From Muscardinus avellanarius (lineage: Eukaryota; Chordata; Mammalia; Rodentia; Gliridae), in contig OY726574.1 in NCBI GenBank assembly GCA_963383645.1, positions 57,351,851-57,415,850 of the forward strand: 64,000 bases of DNA, read 5' to 3'. Position numbers and translations under genes: made by a program. Positions 47,647 to 58,789 of the stretch are shown here, piece after piece. Each line of letters starts with the position of its first letter. Position 1 is the stretch's first letter. The notes under the pieces were generated by a model that was not told the DNA's origin, did no database searches, and was given only the letters and a program-made list of their open reading frames with translations.

Positions 47647-48350
47647 GTAATTTTTTTTTTTTTTTTTTGGTGGCACTGGGGATGGAACCCAGAGGCCTTC
47701 TACCTCCGGGCTACACTTCCAGACCTATTTAATACTTTATTTGGAAACAGGGTCTCACAACGTTGCTGCGAGCCTCACTAAGTAGCTGAGGCTGGCTTCG
47801 AACCTGCACGATCCTCCTGTCTCAGCCTCCCAAGCGCGGGGATTACAAGCGTGCGCCACCACGCCCGGCTTCAGCTTTATATTTTTGTGTGTAGGGTACT
47901 GGAGATAGAACCCAGGGGCATTATACTTCCTAGCTACACCCCCAGCCCTATTCACTATTCTTTATTTTATTATTATTTTTTTAAATTTATTTTTATTTTT
48001 ATTTTTGGTACTGGAAATGGAACCCAGGGGCATTCTACCTCTGAGCTACACCCCTGCCCTATTTTTTATTCTTTATTTTGAAACAGGGTCTCACTAAGTT
48101 GCAGAGGGCCTCACTAAGTAGCTGAGGCTGGCTTCGAACCTGTGCAACTTCCTTTCTCAGCCTCCCAAGTGCTGGGATTGCAAGCACACATCACCATGCA
48201 CGGCTTCTATTCTTTATCTTAAAACAGGGTCTCAGTAAGTTGCAAAGGGCCTCACTAAGTAGCTGAGGCTGTCCTTAAACCTGTGATCCTCCTGTCTCAG
48301 CCTCCCAAGTACTGGGATTATAAGTGTGTGCCACCATGCCCGGCTTATAG
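47597..48350 (-). repeat. (CA)n and run of reverse SINEs
   Basis: (CA)n at 47598-47641. Dimer at about 47667-47870, ID half at about 47893-47965, dimer at about 48005-48207, B1 half at about 48210-48347. Confidence 0.85.
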
Positions 48351-48451
48351 CTTTGTATATTAAAACCTATGACAACAAATACAGTAAGATATTTTACTTA
48401 TTTTATTGTTCTGGTCTGCATTCTCTCAGATATAATCTAAAGATCTGACTA

Positions 48452-48590
48452 TGAGCTGGGCATGGTGTAATCCAAGCATTTGGGAGGCTGAGACAAGAAG
48501 ATGGCAGTTTACGGCCAGCCTCAGCTATTTACTGAGGCTCTTTGCAACTCAGTGAGACCCTGTTTCAAAATAAAGAATAAAAAATATCAG
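48452..48590 (+). repeat. SINE B1 half, left part of a split SINE
   Basis: Ends in AAATAAAGAATAAAAAATAT CAG, where the composite element entered. The matching ID half resumes at 50593-50660 (TATCAGACTGGGAGTGTAGC...). Confidence 0.85.
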
Positions 48591-50577
48591 CGTAACATGC
48601 CAGACCCCTGGAGAAACCGGGCCCAGTAAGACGCTGGGTTCTAGGCGGGGGTAGCGCGTGGTACACACCAGCCCGGGCCGGGTCGCGGGACCCTGGGCCC
48701 TGGGCCGAACTGCGAGTAGCACGCCAGACCCCTGGAGAAACCGGGCCCAGAACAGAAAAAGATAAAGAAAAATATCGGAGAGGAGGTAAGAAAACCGTTA
48801 TGGATGCCAGGACACTGGAGATGCAGACAAAACTTATCTAAATGCACTGGAACTTATGGAAAAATTCGCCGTGAAAGAGGACTGCTATTTCTCTATATTG
48901 TTAAGAATCTCAGACATCACCTGTAAGGAGAGAGTTTAGCGGAGACCAAGGAGAAATGTGGTGTTGAAAGAGTTCTCCGCGATGGTGGTGGAGACTTGTA
49001 TTCAGGAGAAGCAGAAACCGGATCCTACCAACTTTTTTTTTTTTTTGAGAAATTACACCAAATGTCGAATGCTACCATCACACATGCTTAGGAACACTGG
49101 ACAACATTCAGAGTGGAAAAAGAGCCTGGGAAGGATTTGAAACGGTGGAGGCAGTGGCAATGCCAGTGGCCAATACTCAGGGGAGGCAGAGATCTGATAT
49201 ATTACACCTGGAACCTTTGAAATAATAACCACAGAGACAGTGATCGGAACCTGCTGAGGGGTTAGGCGGGCGCTGGGGCCAGTGGCCGACATCTGAGTTT
49301 GCTGTGAGGCAAGGCCAGTACTGGGGCCTCCGAGGCCAGGATAAGAGCCTGCCGAGGGGTTAGGCCGGTGCTGGGGCCAGCGAGGCTGGCATCGGAACCT
49401 GCCATGAGGCATGGCCGGTGCTGGGGCCTCCGAGGCCAGGATAAGAGCCTGCCGAGGGGTGAGGCCGATGCTGGGGCCAGCGAGGCCGGCATTGGAGCCT
49501 GTCGTGAGGCAAGGCCGGTGCTGAGGCCTCCAAGGTTGGGATTGGAGCCTGCCGAGGGGTTAGGCCAGTGCTGGGGCCAGCGAGGCCGGCATCGGAGCCT
49601 GCCATGAGGCAAGGCCGGTACTGGGACCTCCGAGGCCGGGATAAGAGCCTGCCGAGGGGTTAGGCCGGGGCTGGGGCCAGCGAGGCTGGCATTGGAGCCT
49701 GCCGTGAGGCAAGGCTGGTATTGGGGCCTCTGAGACCAGGATAACAACCTGCCGAAGGGCTAGATCGGTGCTGGGGCCAGCAAGGCCGGCATCGGAGCCT
49801 GCTGTGAGACATGGCCAGTGCTGGGGCCTCCTAGGCCGTGAACGGAACCTGCCGAGGGGTTAGGCCGGTGTTGGGGCCAACGAGGCCGGCATTGGAGCCT
49901 GCCGTGAGGCTAGGCCGGTGCTGGGGCCTCCGAGGCCGGGACTGGAATCCTGCCAAGGGGTTAGGCCGGTGCAGGGGCCAATGGCCAGCATCGGAGCCTG
50001 GCGTGAGGCAAGTTCACTCCTGCGGCCTCCAAGGCCGGGACCAAAGCCAGCTTAGGGGTTAGACCGGTGTAGGGGCCAGCGAGACCAGAACTGGGGCCTC
50101 CCATGAGGCAAGGCCGCTGCTTGAGCCAGCGAGGTCTGGATCAGTCCACTGAGTAGCCAGGCCACTACTGGGACCATCAAGAGTGGGATCGGTACTTGCA
50201 ACGCAGCATGCACAGAGAAATATTGCAGAAAATATAAATCAGACGCTTCTCTTAATCAGCAATAACTAGGAGGAAAAGGGCAACAGGAAGAGGTTGAGCT
50301 ATAGAAAGGGCCCTATAGTGAAGCAACTAATGTGACCAATCAGAGGGTATGTAATACTGGAGGACGGAGCCTCTTTAAAACGCAGGAGGTACACAAACAA
50401 ATGTATCAAAGTAAATCACAAAAGAAGCGTGGGATGGAGGGAGGGGGAGGGAATGGGATGGGGGCTGGAGGAGGGCTAATTGGATAATGTGTGCTTTATA
50501 TCCTCTCAAGTCTTGTACTCCAATGTGATTGATATATGACTACAATGCACCAATTTAAAAAATAAATTAATAAAAAA
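48591..50577 (+). mobile_element. Composite VNTR retroposon with LINE-1-like 3' end
   Basis: A ~1987-base insertion bracketed by AAAGAATAAAAAATATCAG (48572-48590) and the same with two extra A (50578-50598). Order: (1) GC-rich head with ACCCCTGGAGAAACCGGGCC twice (about 48604 and 48728); (2) ~470 bases of unrecognised sequence with a T-run at 49031-49045; (3) tandem array 49251-50150; (4) ~400-base 3' part holding a G-rich polypurine stretch, GTGCTTTATATCC and TGCACCAATTTAAAAAATAA. This end is homologous to the LINE-1 3' UTR seen inverted at 44173-44400. (5) A-rich tail. No long credible protein frame. Layout suggests a non-autonomous element moved by LINE-1. An internally deleted LINE-1 with 5' UTR monomers is the main alternative. 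Confidence 0.75.
49251..50150 (+). repeat. 100-bp tandem array built of two alternating 50-bp halves
   Basis: GCCGAGGGGT-type unit starts fall at 49351, 49451, 49551, 49651, 49751, 49851 and about 49952: an exact 100-base period, with degenerate units before and after (about nine in all). Each unit is an A half (GCCGAGGGGTTAGGCCGGTG start, GGCATCGGAGCCT end) and a B half (GCCRTGAGGCAAGGCCGGTG start, GGGATAAGAGCCT end). The halves share GGCCGGTGCTGGGGCC, so a 50-base unit duplicated first. CpG-rich. Confidence 0.92.
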
Positions 50578-50592
50578 AAAGAATAAAAAAAA

Positions 50593-50660
50593 TATCAGAC
50601 TGGGAGTGTAGCTTTGAGGTAGAATTCCCTGGGTTCCATCCCTAGTACCCCAATAAATAA
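50593..50660 (+). repeat. SINE ID half, right part of the split SINE
   Basis: Begins within the second target-site copy and completes the SINE started at 48452. Confidence 0.85.
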
Positions 50661-50714
50661 TAAATAAATAAATATGAAGACTTGACTATGTAATTTAGAT
50701 GAAATAAGGTTTAT

Positions 50715-50945
50715 TTTAGCCAGGCGTGGTGGCGCACACTTGTAATCCCAGCATTCGGGAGGCTAAGACCGGAGAATCCCGGTTCGTGGACAGTGTCAGC
50801 TACTTAGTGAGGCCCTCTGCAACTCAGTGAGACCCTGTTTCAAAATAAAGAATAAAATATAGGGTTGGGGGTGTAGCTCAAAGGTAGAATGTCCCTGGGT
50901 TTCATCCCCAGTACAAAATTAAAAAAAGAAAGAAAGAAAAAGGTT
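50715..50945 (+). repeat. SINE, full-length dimer
   Basis: Body at about 50718-50918 with a (GAAA)n tail. AAGGTTTATTTT on both sides (50706 and 50940) is its target duplication. Confidence 0.9.
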
Positions 50946-51094
50946 TATTTTCTTACAGTTTTGGGTTTAGTCTGGGAGGCCGGGGACCACAGATCTTAGA
51001 GCATGGCCATCGGAGGCAGGGAGAGGGAGTGCACGTCGGCTGTGCTCCTAACTTCATGAAGGCCGAAAGCAAGAGAAAGAGCAGGGGCAGGTGG

Positions 51095-51265
51095 AGCCTT
51101 TTTTTTTTTTTCAGTACTGAGGCACTGAGGATGGAACCCAGGCGTATTCTACCTCCAAACTACACCCCCAGCCCTATTGTTTTATTCTTTATTTTGAGAC
51201 AGGGTCTCACTGAGTTACAAAGGGCATCAGTAAGTAGCTGAGGCTGTCCGCGAACTGTGATGGGG
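51095..51265 (-). repeat. SINE lacking the B1 5' end
   Basis: Reverse ID half and linker, cut off at about 51262 after GCTGTCCGCGAACTGTGAT. Confidence 0.75.
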
Positions 51266-51470
51266 CCCCTCCAGCCACCACCCAGACAAATCTATCACAA
51301 TGGCCATACCCACTGCTGGGATTTCAACCCTCAAGACTCAATTATATCAACTCCAGACCCCATTTATGAGCTCTCCAAGGAGCCATTCCATAGCTAGCTG
51401 TGACATAGATCCTTAATATATGTGCTCTTGTTTGGGTTTTAATTAATTAATTAATTAATGGTGTATTTAT
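51266..51470. other. Unique sequence
   Basis: No gene recognised. Confidence 0.3.
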
Positions 51471-51682
51471 TTATTTTGCAGTAGGGGATGGAACCCAGGG
51501 GCATTCTATCTCTGAGCTACACCCCCAACCCTATTTTTTAGTCTTTATTTTGAAACAGGGTCTCACTGAGTTGCAGAGGGCCTCACTAAGTAGCTGAGGC
51601 TGTCCGCGAACCAAAACCCTCCTGTCTCAGCCTCCCAAGTGCTGGGGTTACAAGCATGCGCCACCACACCCGGCTTGTCTGG
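51471..51682 (-). repeat. SINE, full-length reverse dimer
   Basis: TTGTTTGGGTTTTAATTAAT before (about 51428) and TTGTCTGGGTTTTAGAAAAT after (51676) suggest the target duplication. Confidence 0.85.
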
Positions 51683-52397
51683 GTTTTAGAAAATAATACA
51701 TCTATCCCAGAAGAGAGCACTGGAGGCACACGGGGTCAGCTGGCTTTTCCAGTCCTTAGTTCAGGGCATCAGACATTTTTCTGAGAGTCAGATTCCCCAC
51801 ATGTGACCTGCCAGAGTGGAAGGAGACCTCCAAGCTCTCTTCCTGTTCGAGAACTTTTGTAAGCTACAGAATTTTATAACTTAGCAGAGAGAATTAACGT
51901 GCGTACTTAGCTACTTTTGGCTAAGGGACTAAGTAGCTTCAGCGTCCGACTACTGAATAACAACTGTAAAATGAAAACAATTGAACCTTAATAAAAAAAA
52001 TTCATATCAAATAATAACAGGGTTCATTTTTCTCTGCAAGCAAAACATGCCAAGGAGCAGTTGTTCAAGGCACCTGCCTCTGGCTCTTGAGCCTCCTGTA
52101 GGAAAAGAAGTAACATCTTTGGGTCAGGACACGGCTTATTCATGCATTAAAGGGCTCGGGGGTGAGAAGCTGTCATTATAAACTTCCCACTCCTGTCTGA
52201 GCAGGTTCGGAGGGTGTCGCTCACTCTCTTCTCTTCGGTCAGTTTCCCAGGTAGGAGACTTCTACCACCATCCCGCTTACTCATGACCTGTAGCCCCCTG
52301 AGCTCTCCGGCCTCCCGACCGGGCCAGCTCTCTGGATGAGTAATGACCGGGAGGCTGAGACAGGAAGGTCCCGGGCTCTGCCACTGAGTTAAGACTC
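51683..52397. other. Unique SINE-free block
   Basis: About 700 bases. TGTCGCTCACTCTCTTCTC (about 52216) has an LTR-like look but nothing firm. Confidence 0.35.
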
Positions 52398-52635
52398 AGT
52401 GTGTGTGTGTGTGTGTGTTACTGGGGATGGAACCCAGGGGCTTTCTACCCCTGGGCTACCCTCCTAGACATATTTTATATTTTATTTGGAAACAGGGTCT
52501 CACTAAGTTGCTGAGAGCCTCACTAAGTAGCTGAGGCTGGCTTCGAACCTGCACAATTCTCCTGTTTCAGCCTCCCAAGTGCTGAGATTACAAGTGTATG
52601 CCACCACGCCCGGCCAAATGCTGGCATCTTTTTTT

Positions 52636-52689
<54 letters not shown>

Positions 52690-52870
52690 GGGGTTCCTGG
52701 AAGCCTTTCTACCTCCGGGCTGCACTCCCAGACCTAGTTTTTTAAATATATTTTTATTTGGAAACAGGGTCTCTTACGCCAGCCGTGGCTGGCTTCAAAC
52801 CTGTGCAATCCTCCTGTCTCCGCCTCCCAAGTGCGGGGATTACAAGCGTGCGTCACCACTCCTGGCTGCT
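52398..52870 (-). repeat. Two reverse SINEs with (GT)n tails
   Basis: (GT)n at 52398-52418, dimer at about 52419-52614, (GT)n at 52638-52685, hairpin-type dimer at about 52686-52867. Confidence 0.85.
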
Positions 52871-52930
52871 GGCTTCTTGACATTGGACTTTTCAGCCTCC
52901 AGAACAATGATCCAATAAATTTCTATTCAT
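52868..52930 (+). mobile_element. MLT1-like LTR scrap
   Basis: ATTGGACTTTTCAGCCTCCA, GAACAATGATCCAATAAATT resembles the MLT1 LTR segment CTTCCAGCCTCCAGAACTGTGAGAAATAAAT. Confidence 0.45.
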
Positions 52931-52934
52931 TAAA

Positions 52935-53345
52935 AATGACCCAAATTGAGCTGGGTACAAAGGCACTGTAAACTTAGTAACATTGGGAGGCTGAGATAGG
53001 AGGATCACACGATTGAGGCCAACTTCAGCAACTTAGTGAGACCCTATTTCAAAGTAAAAAATAAAGAGCTGGGCATGGCTGGTGGCACACGCTTGTAACC
53101 CCAGTACTTGGGAGGCTGAGACAGGAGGATCACAGGTTCAAAGCCAGCCTCGGCAATGTAGCAAGTGTCTCAGCAACCCAGCAAGACCCTGTTTCCAAAT
53201 AAGAAATAAAATTGGGGTGGGGTGTAACTTGGAGATAGAATGCCTCTGGGTTCAATGCCTAGTACCAAAAAAAAATTATATATATGGCTAGGAATGTAGC
53301 TTGGAAGTAGAATGCCGCTGGGTCCCATCTCCAGTACAAACAAAC
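52935..53345 (+). repeat. Forward SINEs
   Basis: B1 half at about 52950-53068, dimer at about 53070-53268, ID half at about 53285-53345. Confidence 0.8.
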
Positions 53346-53560
53346 AAGCAAGCCAACAGGCTAGTAGTATAGCTCAGCAGAATGCCCTCGGGTTTAGTCC
53401 TAGCCCCACAAAAAGCGTAACAAAGTGCAGTACAGCAGCTCCTCTCATGGCGTTTACAGTGCATTAGATATAAGATCTCGATTATAAGTGATCTAGATTT
53501 AAAGTATATGAAAGGATGTGCATAGATTCTATGCAAATACTATACTTTTTTGTTGTTGTA
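53346..53560. other. Unique sequence with an ID-half scrap
   Basis: ID-like AGTATAGCTCAGCAGAATGC at about 53365. The remainder is unique. Confidence 0.35.
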
Positions 53561-53725
53561 TGTATGGGGAAGATTGAACCCAGTACGTATGTGGGGGGGG
53601 GGTTCTACTTTTGAGCGATACCCACAGCCCCTATTTTATTTTTTTATCTTGGAAACAGGGTATCTCACTAATTGCAGAGGGCCTCGCTAAGTTTCTGAGT
53701 CTGGCCGTGAACCTGCAGATTTTGG
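53561..53725 (-). repeat. Degenerate reverse SINE
   Basis: ID half with a G-run at 53593-53601, linker and part of B1. Confidence 0.7.
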
Positions 53726-54145
53726 TATCTACAGGGATCCTGGGACCAGTGCCCTTGAACACTGGGGGACGACTGCATGGCCACTTTGCTTTCAGACAAC
53801 GAAGGGGAATCAGCAGTCCTAGGCAACTTGAAAACCCCAGCTTAACTTTATTCAAGAGACACCAAGACACCCCGCTCCTGGCACCGTGGAGAAGGGATTT
53901 CCTAACGTAAGATGCATCCGCCCAGCGCTGTGGAAGGTGCACTTGGTGCCAAAGGGTGGTGAATAATTCTCTTCTCTTCCTTGACTATGGGAGGCCTTGC
54001 TAAGCACTTCCTAGCCCCTGCTCCTCTTGCCTTTTGGTCTTGTCAGTGAGAATGCAAGAGACCCCGTTATTTACACTCTCACCTACCTGTGATGCTTCCA
54101 AGAATCTACTGGACGTAGGAATCCTCCGGTGAATGGATGGACTCA
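53726..54145. other. Unique sequence
   Basis: About 420 bases, no gene recognised. Confidence 0.35.
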
Positions 54146-54146
54146 A

Positions 54147-54558
54147 GCTGGGTGTGGTGGTGCACACCTGTAATCCCAGTACTTGGGAGGCCGAGATAGA
54201 AAGATGGCAGGTTCAAGGCCAGCCTCAGCAACTTAGCGAGGCCCTCCCAAACTTAGTGGGACCCTGTTTCAAAAAAAAAAAAAAAAACCCCAGCTGGGCA
54301 TGGTGGTGCACGCTTGTCATCCCAGCACTTGGGAGGCTGAGACAGGAGGATCAGGGTTCGTGAGCAGCCTCAGCTACTTAGTGAGGCCCTTTGCAACTCA
54401 GTGAGACCCTGTTTCAAAATAAAGAATAAAAAATAGGGCTGGGTGTGTAGATTGGAGGTAGAATGCCCCTGGGTTCCATCCCCAGTACTGCTAAAATAAA
54501 ATAAAATATAAAAAATAGGGTTGGGAGTGTAGCTTAGAAGTAGACTGCCTCTGTGCGC

Positions 54559-54604
<46 letters not shown>

Positions 54605-54606
54605 AC
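54147..54606 (+). repeat. Forward SINEs ending in (CT)n(CA)n
   Basis: B1 half at about 54147-54275, dimer at about 54290-54505, ID half at about 54515-54556 running into (CT)n(CA)n at 54557-54606. Confidence 0.85.
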
Positions 54607-54749
54607 ATCTTAGCCCACACTCCCTGAAACTCTAAGATGGAGCATGTTGTATTCAGTACTGACCATGGCTGGCAGTGATCTAATGTGAGTTGATGGTAGG
54701 TCACATTGTAAAAGTCACTGGCAGAATGGACCTTCTTGCCTATAAAAGA

Positions 54750-54835
54750 CAGAGTAGCTGGGGGTACGGCACAGTGCTAGGGCACTTGCCTGGTATGCCC
54801 AAGGTCCTGAGTTCAATCCCTGGCATTGCAAAAAA
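54750..54835 (+). repeat. ID element, full monomer
   Basis: TAGCTGGGGGTACGGCACAG, GCACTTGCCTGG, then GAGTTCAATCCCTGGCATTG (B box) and an A-run: a complete rodent ID layout. Confidence 0.8.
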
Positions 54836-54939
54836 AAAAAAAAAAAAAAGGAAAAAAAATACAGCTGAGTATATTCTCCAGTACAGATAAAACAAACAAA
54901 TGGGCTAGTGATATAGTGCCCTCCTCCCTCCCTCCCTTC

Positions 54940-55142
54940 CTTCCTCCCTTTTTTCTTGTACTGGGGAATGACCCAGGGACATTCTACCTCTGAGCTATAC
55001 CCCCATCCCTCTTTTATTTTTCCTTTTTAAACAGGGTCTCAGTAAGTTGCAGAGGGCCTCGCTAAATTGCTGAGGCTGGCTGTGAGCCTGTAATCTTCCC
55101 GTCTCAGCCTCCTAAGTACTGGGATTCAGGCGTGCACCACTG

Positions 55143-55190
<48 letters not shown>
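54940..55190 (-). repeat. Reverse SINE and (GT)n
   Basis: Dimer at about 54955-55142. (GT)n at 55144-55189 replaces its B1 5' end. Confidence 0.8.
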
Positions 55191-55734
55191 CAAATTAATC
55201 AGAATGCCTTAGTCCCCTCCCTCCACCGAAGGTGACAGGCGCAGAGTGCAGCGGGTGAGTACAGACTGGCCGGCCTCCACCGCTGCCACTTCTCAGCACA
55301 GCTTACTGAACGGATCGCATCGGAGAGCTGGGCGGTGGTCTTCCTTCCAGGCTTTTCTTTCTTACTCCTCGGAGCCAGCTCATGTTTCCAACTCCCGGAA
55401 AGCGGCCCGCTCGGCGTCTCCCTTACCTTCAGACTTGGCCGCGGACCAACTCCTCATGCACAGGACTGTGAGCTCAGGGCGGAACAAGTCATAGCAGCCT
55501 CCGACAGAGCTGCGCATACAGCACCGCTCAGAAATGCTTGTTGTATGAATCTATGAATAAATCAAAGTCGATGAGCAGCCGGCCAGGCCCGCTTCCCAGG
55601 TCAGCGCTCCCAGGGGAAGGAACGATGCTGGGCAGAAAACTGAGTTGAGATCCAGAAGAGCTCGCCTCGCGCCCTCAGTCTGTGACCCACTAACCAGCGC
55701 TGTCTAGAAACAGTGCACGCTACTAGCACAAGCT
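55191..55734. other. Unique SINE-free block with an L2/MIR-like tail
   Basis: AATGCTTGTTGTATGAATCT, ATGAATAAAT at 55529-55562 is like the 3' end of L2/MIR-type old repeats. The remainder is GC-leaning with no gene. Confidence 0.4.
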
Positions 55735-56405
55735 ATGTTCAGGGCCTTCCACCTCCGCGCTACACCCCCACCTTATTTTTTAACTCTTTATTTTGAAGCA
55801 GGTCTCACTAAGTGGCGGAGGGCCTCAGTAAGTAGCTGAGGCTGGTCGAGAACCTGCAATTCTCCTGTCTCAGCCTCCCAAGTACTGGGATTACAAGTGT
55901 GCGCCACCATGCTTGGCTTTTTTTTTGGGGGGGGGGGATACTGAGTATTGAACCCATGGGAATTCTACCTCCAAGCTAGACGCCCAGCCCTATTTTTTTT
56001 CAGTACTAGGAATGGAACCTAGGAGCATTCTACCTTCAAGCTACATCCTCAGCCCTATTTTTTTTTTTATTCTTTATTTTGAAATAGGGTCTCACTGAGT
56101 TGCAAAGGGCCTCACTAAATAGCTGAGGCTGTCTGCCAACCACGTCCTCCTGTCTCAGCCTCACACTTGGCCCTCAGACCTATTTTATTGTTTATTTTAT
56201 TTTTTTGGTACTGGGAATTGAACCCAGGAGCACTCTACCTCAGAGTTACACCCTCAGCCCTATTTTTTATTCTTTATTTTGAAACAGAGTCTCACTAAGT
56301 TGCCTCACTAGGTAGCTGAGGCTGGCTTTGAACCGGCGATCCTCCTGTCTCAGCCTCCCAAGTACAGGGGTTTCAAGTGTTGCGTCACCATGCCCGGCTT
56401 ATTTT
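55735..56405 (-). repeat. Run of reverse SINEs
   Basis: Pieces at about 55735-55915, 55935-56000 (after a G-run at 55926-55937), 56003-56180 and 56205-56400. Confidence 0.8.
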
Positions 56406-56985
56406 GCATAATTTTCTAGCATGATCTCCCTGCTCTCCACAAATGAATAGCAAGTCGTTGGGCAAATTTCTGCAGTATTATCATTAAATATTATATTTAA
56501 ATATTTAGACTCTTAGATGTGTACAGGAGCTTACACCAACGCCTCGTGATTCAGAACACATGAAGGCTTTGTCATGACTTCCCGGCAGCTGTCACCACGT
56601 AGTCACAGATTGCAGAGAGAAACAGAAACACTGGCCCTCTGTGTAACCGTGTGAATCACTCTTAAGTAAACAACTCGGGAGCGCTGCCACTCATTTCAAA
56701 ACCATGGACTGAGGGCACAGAAAATTCTAAGATCATGTCTGGGATACGGAAAAAAATCTGACATTTCCTCTGACTCCCATCGCTTTGAACCATCTGTTTT
56801 AAACCCTGCGAATGAATACTTCATAAAAGTTGCACAACTTTAAGGATAATGACTAAGGCTAAACTTAAAAAAAAAGTAATAGAAATTACTTCTATAACTT
56901 GTAACTATACACTAACTGAAAAGATAAAAGATAAATCATGAGATAAATTATCACTATGATCTAAACTGTCCAAAAGTATTATTTA
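56406..56985. other. Unique SINE-free sequence
   Basis: About 580 AT-rich bases, no gene seen. Confidence 0.35.
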
Positions 56986-57305
56986 TTTATCTTTGTACTG
57001 GGGATTGAACCCAGAGGCATTCTACCTCCAAGCTACACCCTAGCCCTGTCTTATTTTTTGCTTTGAATAGTGTCTTGCTAAGATGATGAGGCTGGCCTCA
57101 AACCTGTGATCCTCATGTCTTAGCCTTCCAAATCCTGAGATTACAGGCATGTGCCAGCACACCTGGCTTATTTTTGTTTAGAAACAGGAACTCGCTGGGT
57201 TGGTAAGAATCTCCCTAAATTGCTGAGGCTGATCTTGAACCTGTGATCTTTCTGTCTCAGCCTGGCAAGTGCTGGGATCACAAGTGTGTACCACCACACC
57301 CCTTC
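56986..57305 (-). repeat. Two diverged reverse SINEs
   Basis: Dimer at about 56993-57170. B1 half at about 57172-57303. Confidence 0.7.
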
Positions 57306-57402
57306 CAAAGCATTTTTTAGAACATGAAAACACTATTTGCTAAAACTAAAACATATTAATCTAAGTATCAATCCCACTAAAAAGAACCAGGGTCCCTAAA
57401 CG

Positions 57403-58330
57403 AATGGCTGATTTTATGTTTGGGCTTAGATCATTAATTTTCCAGAAGGTAAAAAAGTATTCAAAAATACATGACAAGGATGGCGACCGAGAAAAGCGGG
57501 GCTTAAGAGCCCCGCTAACAACCAATCTCCATTACCACAAAACCAGCGCCTTTCATAGCCAGAAAACACCATCACCAGAGAAACAAAAAAATCACCAGGC
57601 TCCAGAGAGAAAGCGGACTGAGAACAGAGCTCAGAGCCAAAGAGGAGATACACCGGCCTCACGCCCGAGGACGCGGCAGCAGCGCCATACTGCCGGCAGC
57701 AGTGGCAAATTCACCGGACAGCTACAGCAAGCCGAGGTGAGCTGCTGCAGAACAGCCAGGCGGGATCTTTCGGCAAAGGAACATCTAAAGCTCCCAGTGG
57801 CTGAGCTCAGCACACGCTGCAGGGACTCAGAGTGGAACTCAAAACCAGAGAAAAAAAAATACGCCAGCCTCACGGCCGAGGGCGTGGCAGCGGCACCATA
57901 TTGCCACCGGCTGCAGCAGCAGAGAATTCACCGAGTCCAGTACAGCTACATCTGTGTACTCAAGAACAGTGAGTCAAATTGCGGGCCACAGAGGAGAAAT
58001 CCCAGTACTGTACTCCCTGGGACTTGACCCAGTGGGGGAGTGGCGGTGGCAGAGATATCACACCATAGGAGAACGTGCAACCTGGCACCCCCCATAGTCT
58101 AAAGCAGCCTCTATCGACTCCCTGGGTTGGAGACTCTGTGATACAACCCAGTAAAGGAGTAGTGGGGTCAGAGATACTACAGACTCGAGATCCAGAGCAC
58201 CTTAAGCGAAGTCATAGTGACCCAAGGGAAGAACCCAGAGAAGGCACAAACTTCCGAACCACAGGTGAAAGCCAAAGGGATCAAGGAAGGGATCACGCAC
58301 AGTGTTAAACCTTATGCTACCAGTTGCTTA
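57403..58330 (+). mobile_element. GC-rich retroposon segment, perhaps LINE-1 5' UTR
   Basis: An open 207-codon frame (57404-58027) lies over a sequence with internal duplications. CACCGGCCTCACGCCCGAGG (57651) recurs as CGCCAGCCTCACGGCCGAGG (57862), about 211 bases apart. ACTCCCTGGGACTTGACCCA (58012) recurs as ACTCCCTGGGTTGGAGACTC (58117), about 105 apart. AAGGATGGCGACCGAGAAAA near 57477 recalls the start of a LINE-1 5' UTR. The frame is Arg/Gln/Ser-rich without a domain and is probably not coding. Confidence 0.4.
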
Positions 58331-58374
58331 TTAATTGCAAAGAAGAAATGGAGATATTTGACACACAGCATCTT

Positions 58375-58590
58375 TTTTGGGGCGGGGGGTCTGGGGATGG
58401 AACCCAGGGGCAATCAGCCTCCGAGCTACACCCCAGCCCTGTTTTTTATTTATTTTTTTTGAAACAGGGTCCCACTAGATTGTTTTGTCTTGCTCAATTT
58501 CAGAGAATGACGAAACCGGTGATGGTCCTGTCTCAGCATCCCCAGTGCTGGGATTACACGTATGTGCCACCATGCCTGGCACATAAACCT
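58375..58590 (-). repeat. Reverse SINE with damaged B1 half
   Basis: ID half intact at about 58384-58445. B1 part partly replaced at about 58480-58520. Confidence 0.75.
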
Positions 58591-58789
58591 GGTGTCTTAA
58601 AACAAACAAACAAATAAATAAATAAAGCAAGCAGGTAGAACTATTTGAGATCAAAGAGGAGTAATGCTATATGTCAATTAAGTGAAGTACATAATCTAGG
58701 TTGGATCTTGGGTGAAAAAGAAAAAAAATGTATGAAAAGCATTATTTTGGCATTGGAGAAATTTGATTCTTGGCTCTTATTTTATTTTT

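Noticed and set aside
49262..49747. 161-codon - strand frame over the 100-bp array
   Set aside because: 100 is not a multiple of three, so each unit is read in a different frame. Openness follows from GC richness and lack of stops in the unit, not coding.
49251..50150. CRISPR-like array
   Set aside because: Units are contiguous 100-bp tandem repeats with no spacers, in a mammalian genome.
57404..58027. 207-codon frame as a protein gene
   Set aside because: The sequence is internally repeated, the protein is low-complexity Arg/Gln/Ser-rich, and no promoter, splice site or polyadenylation context supports it.
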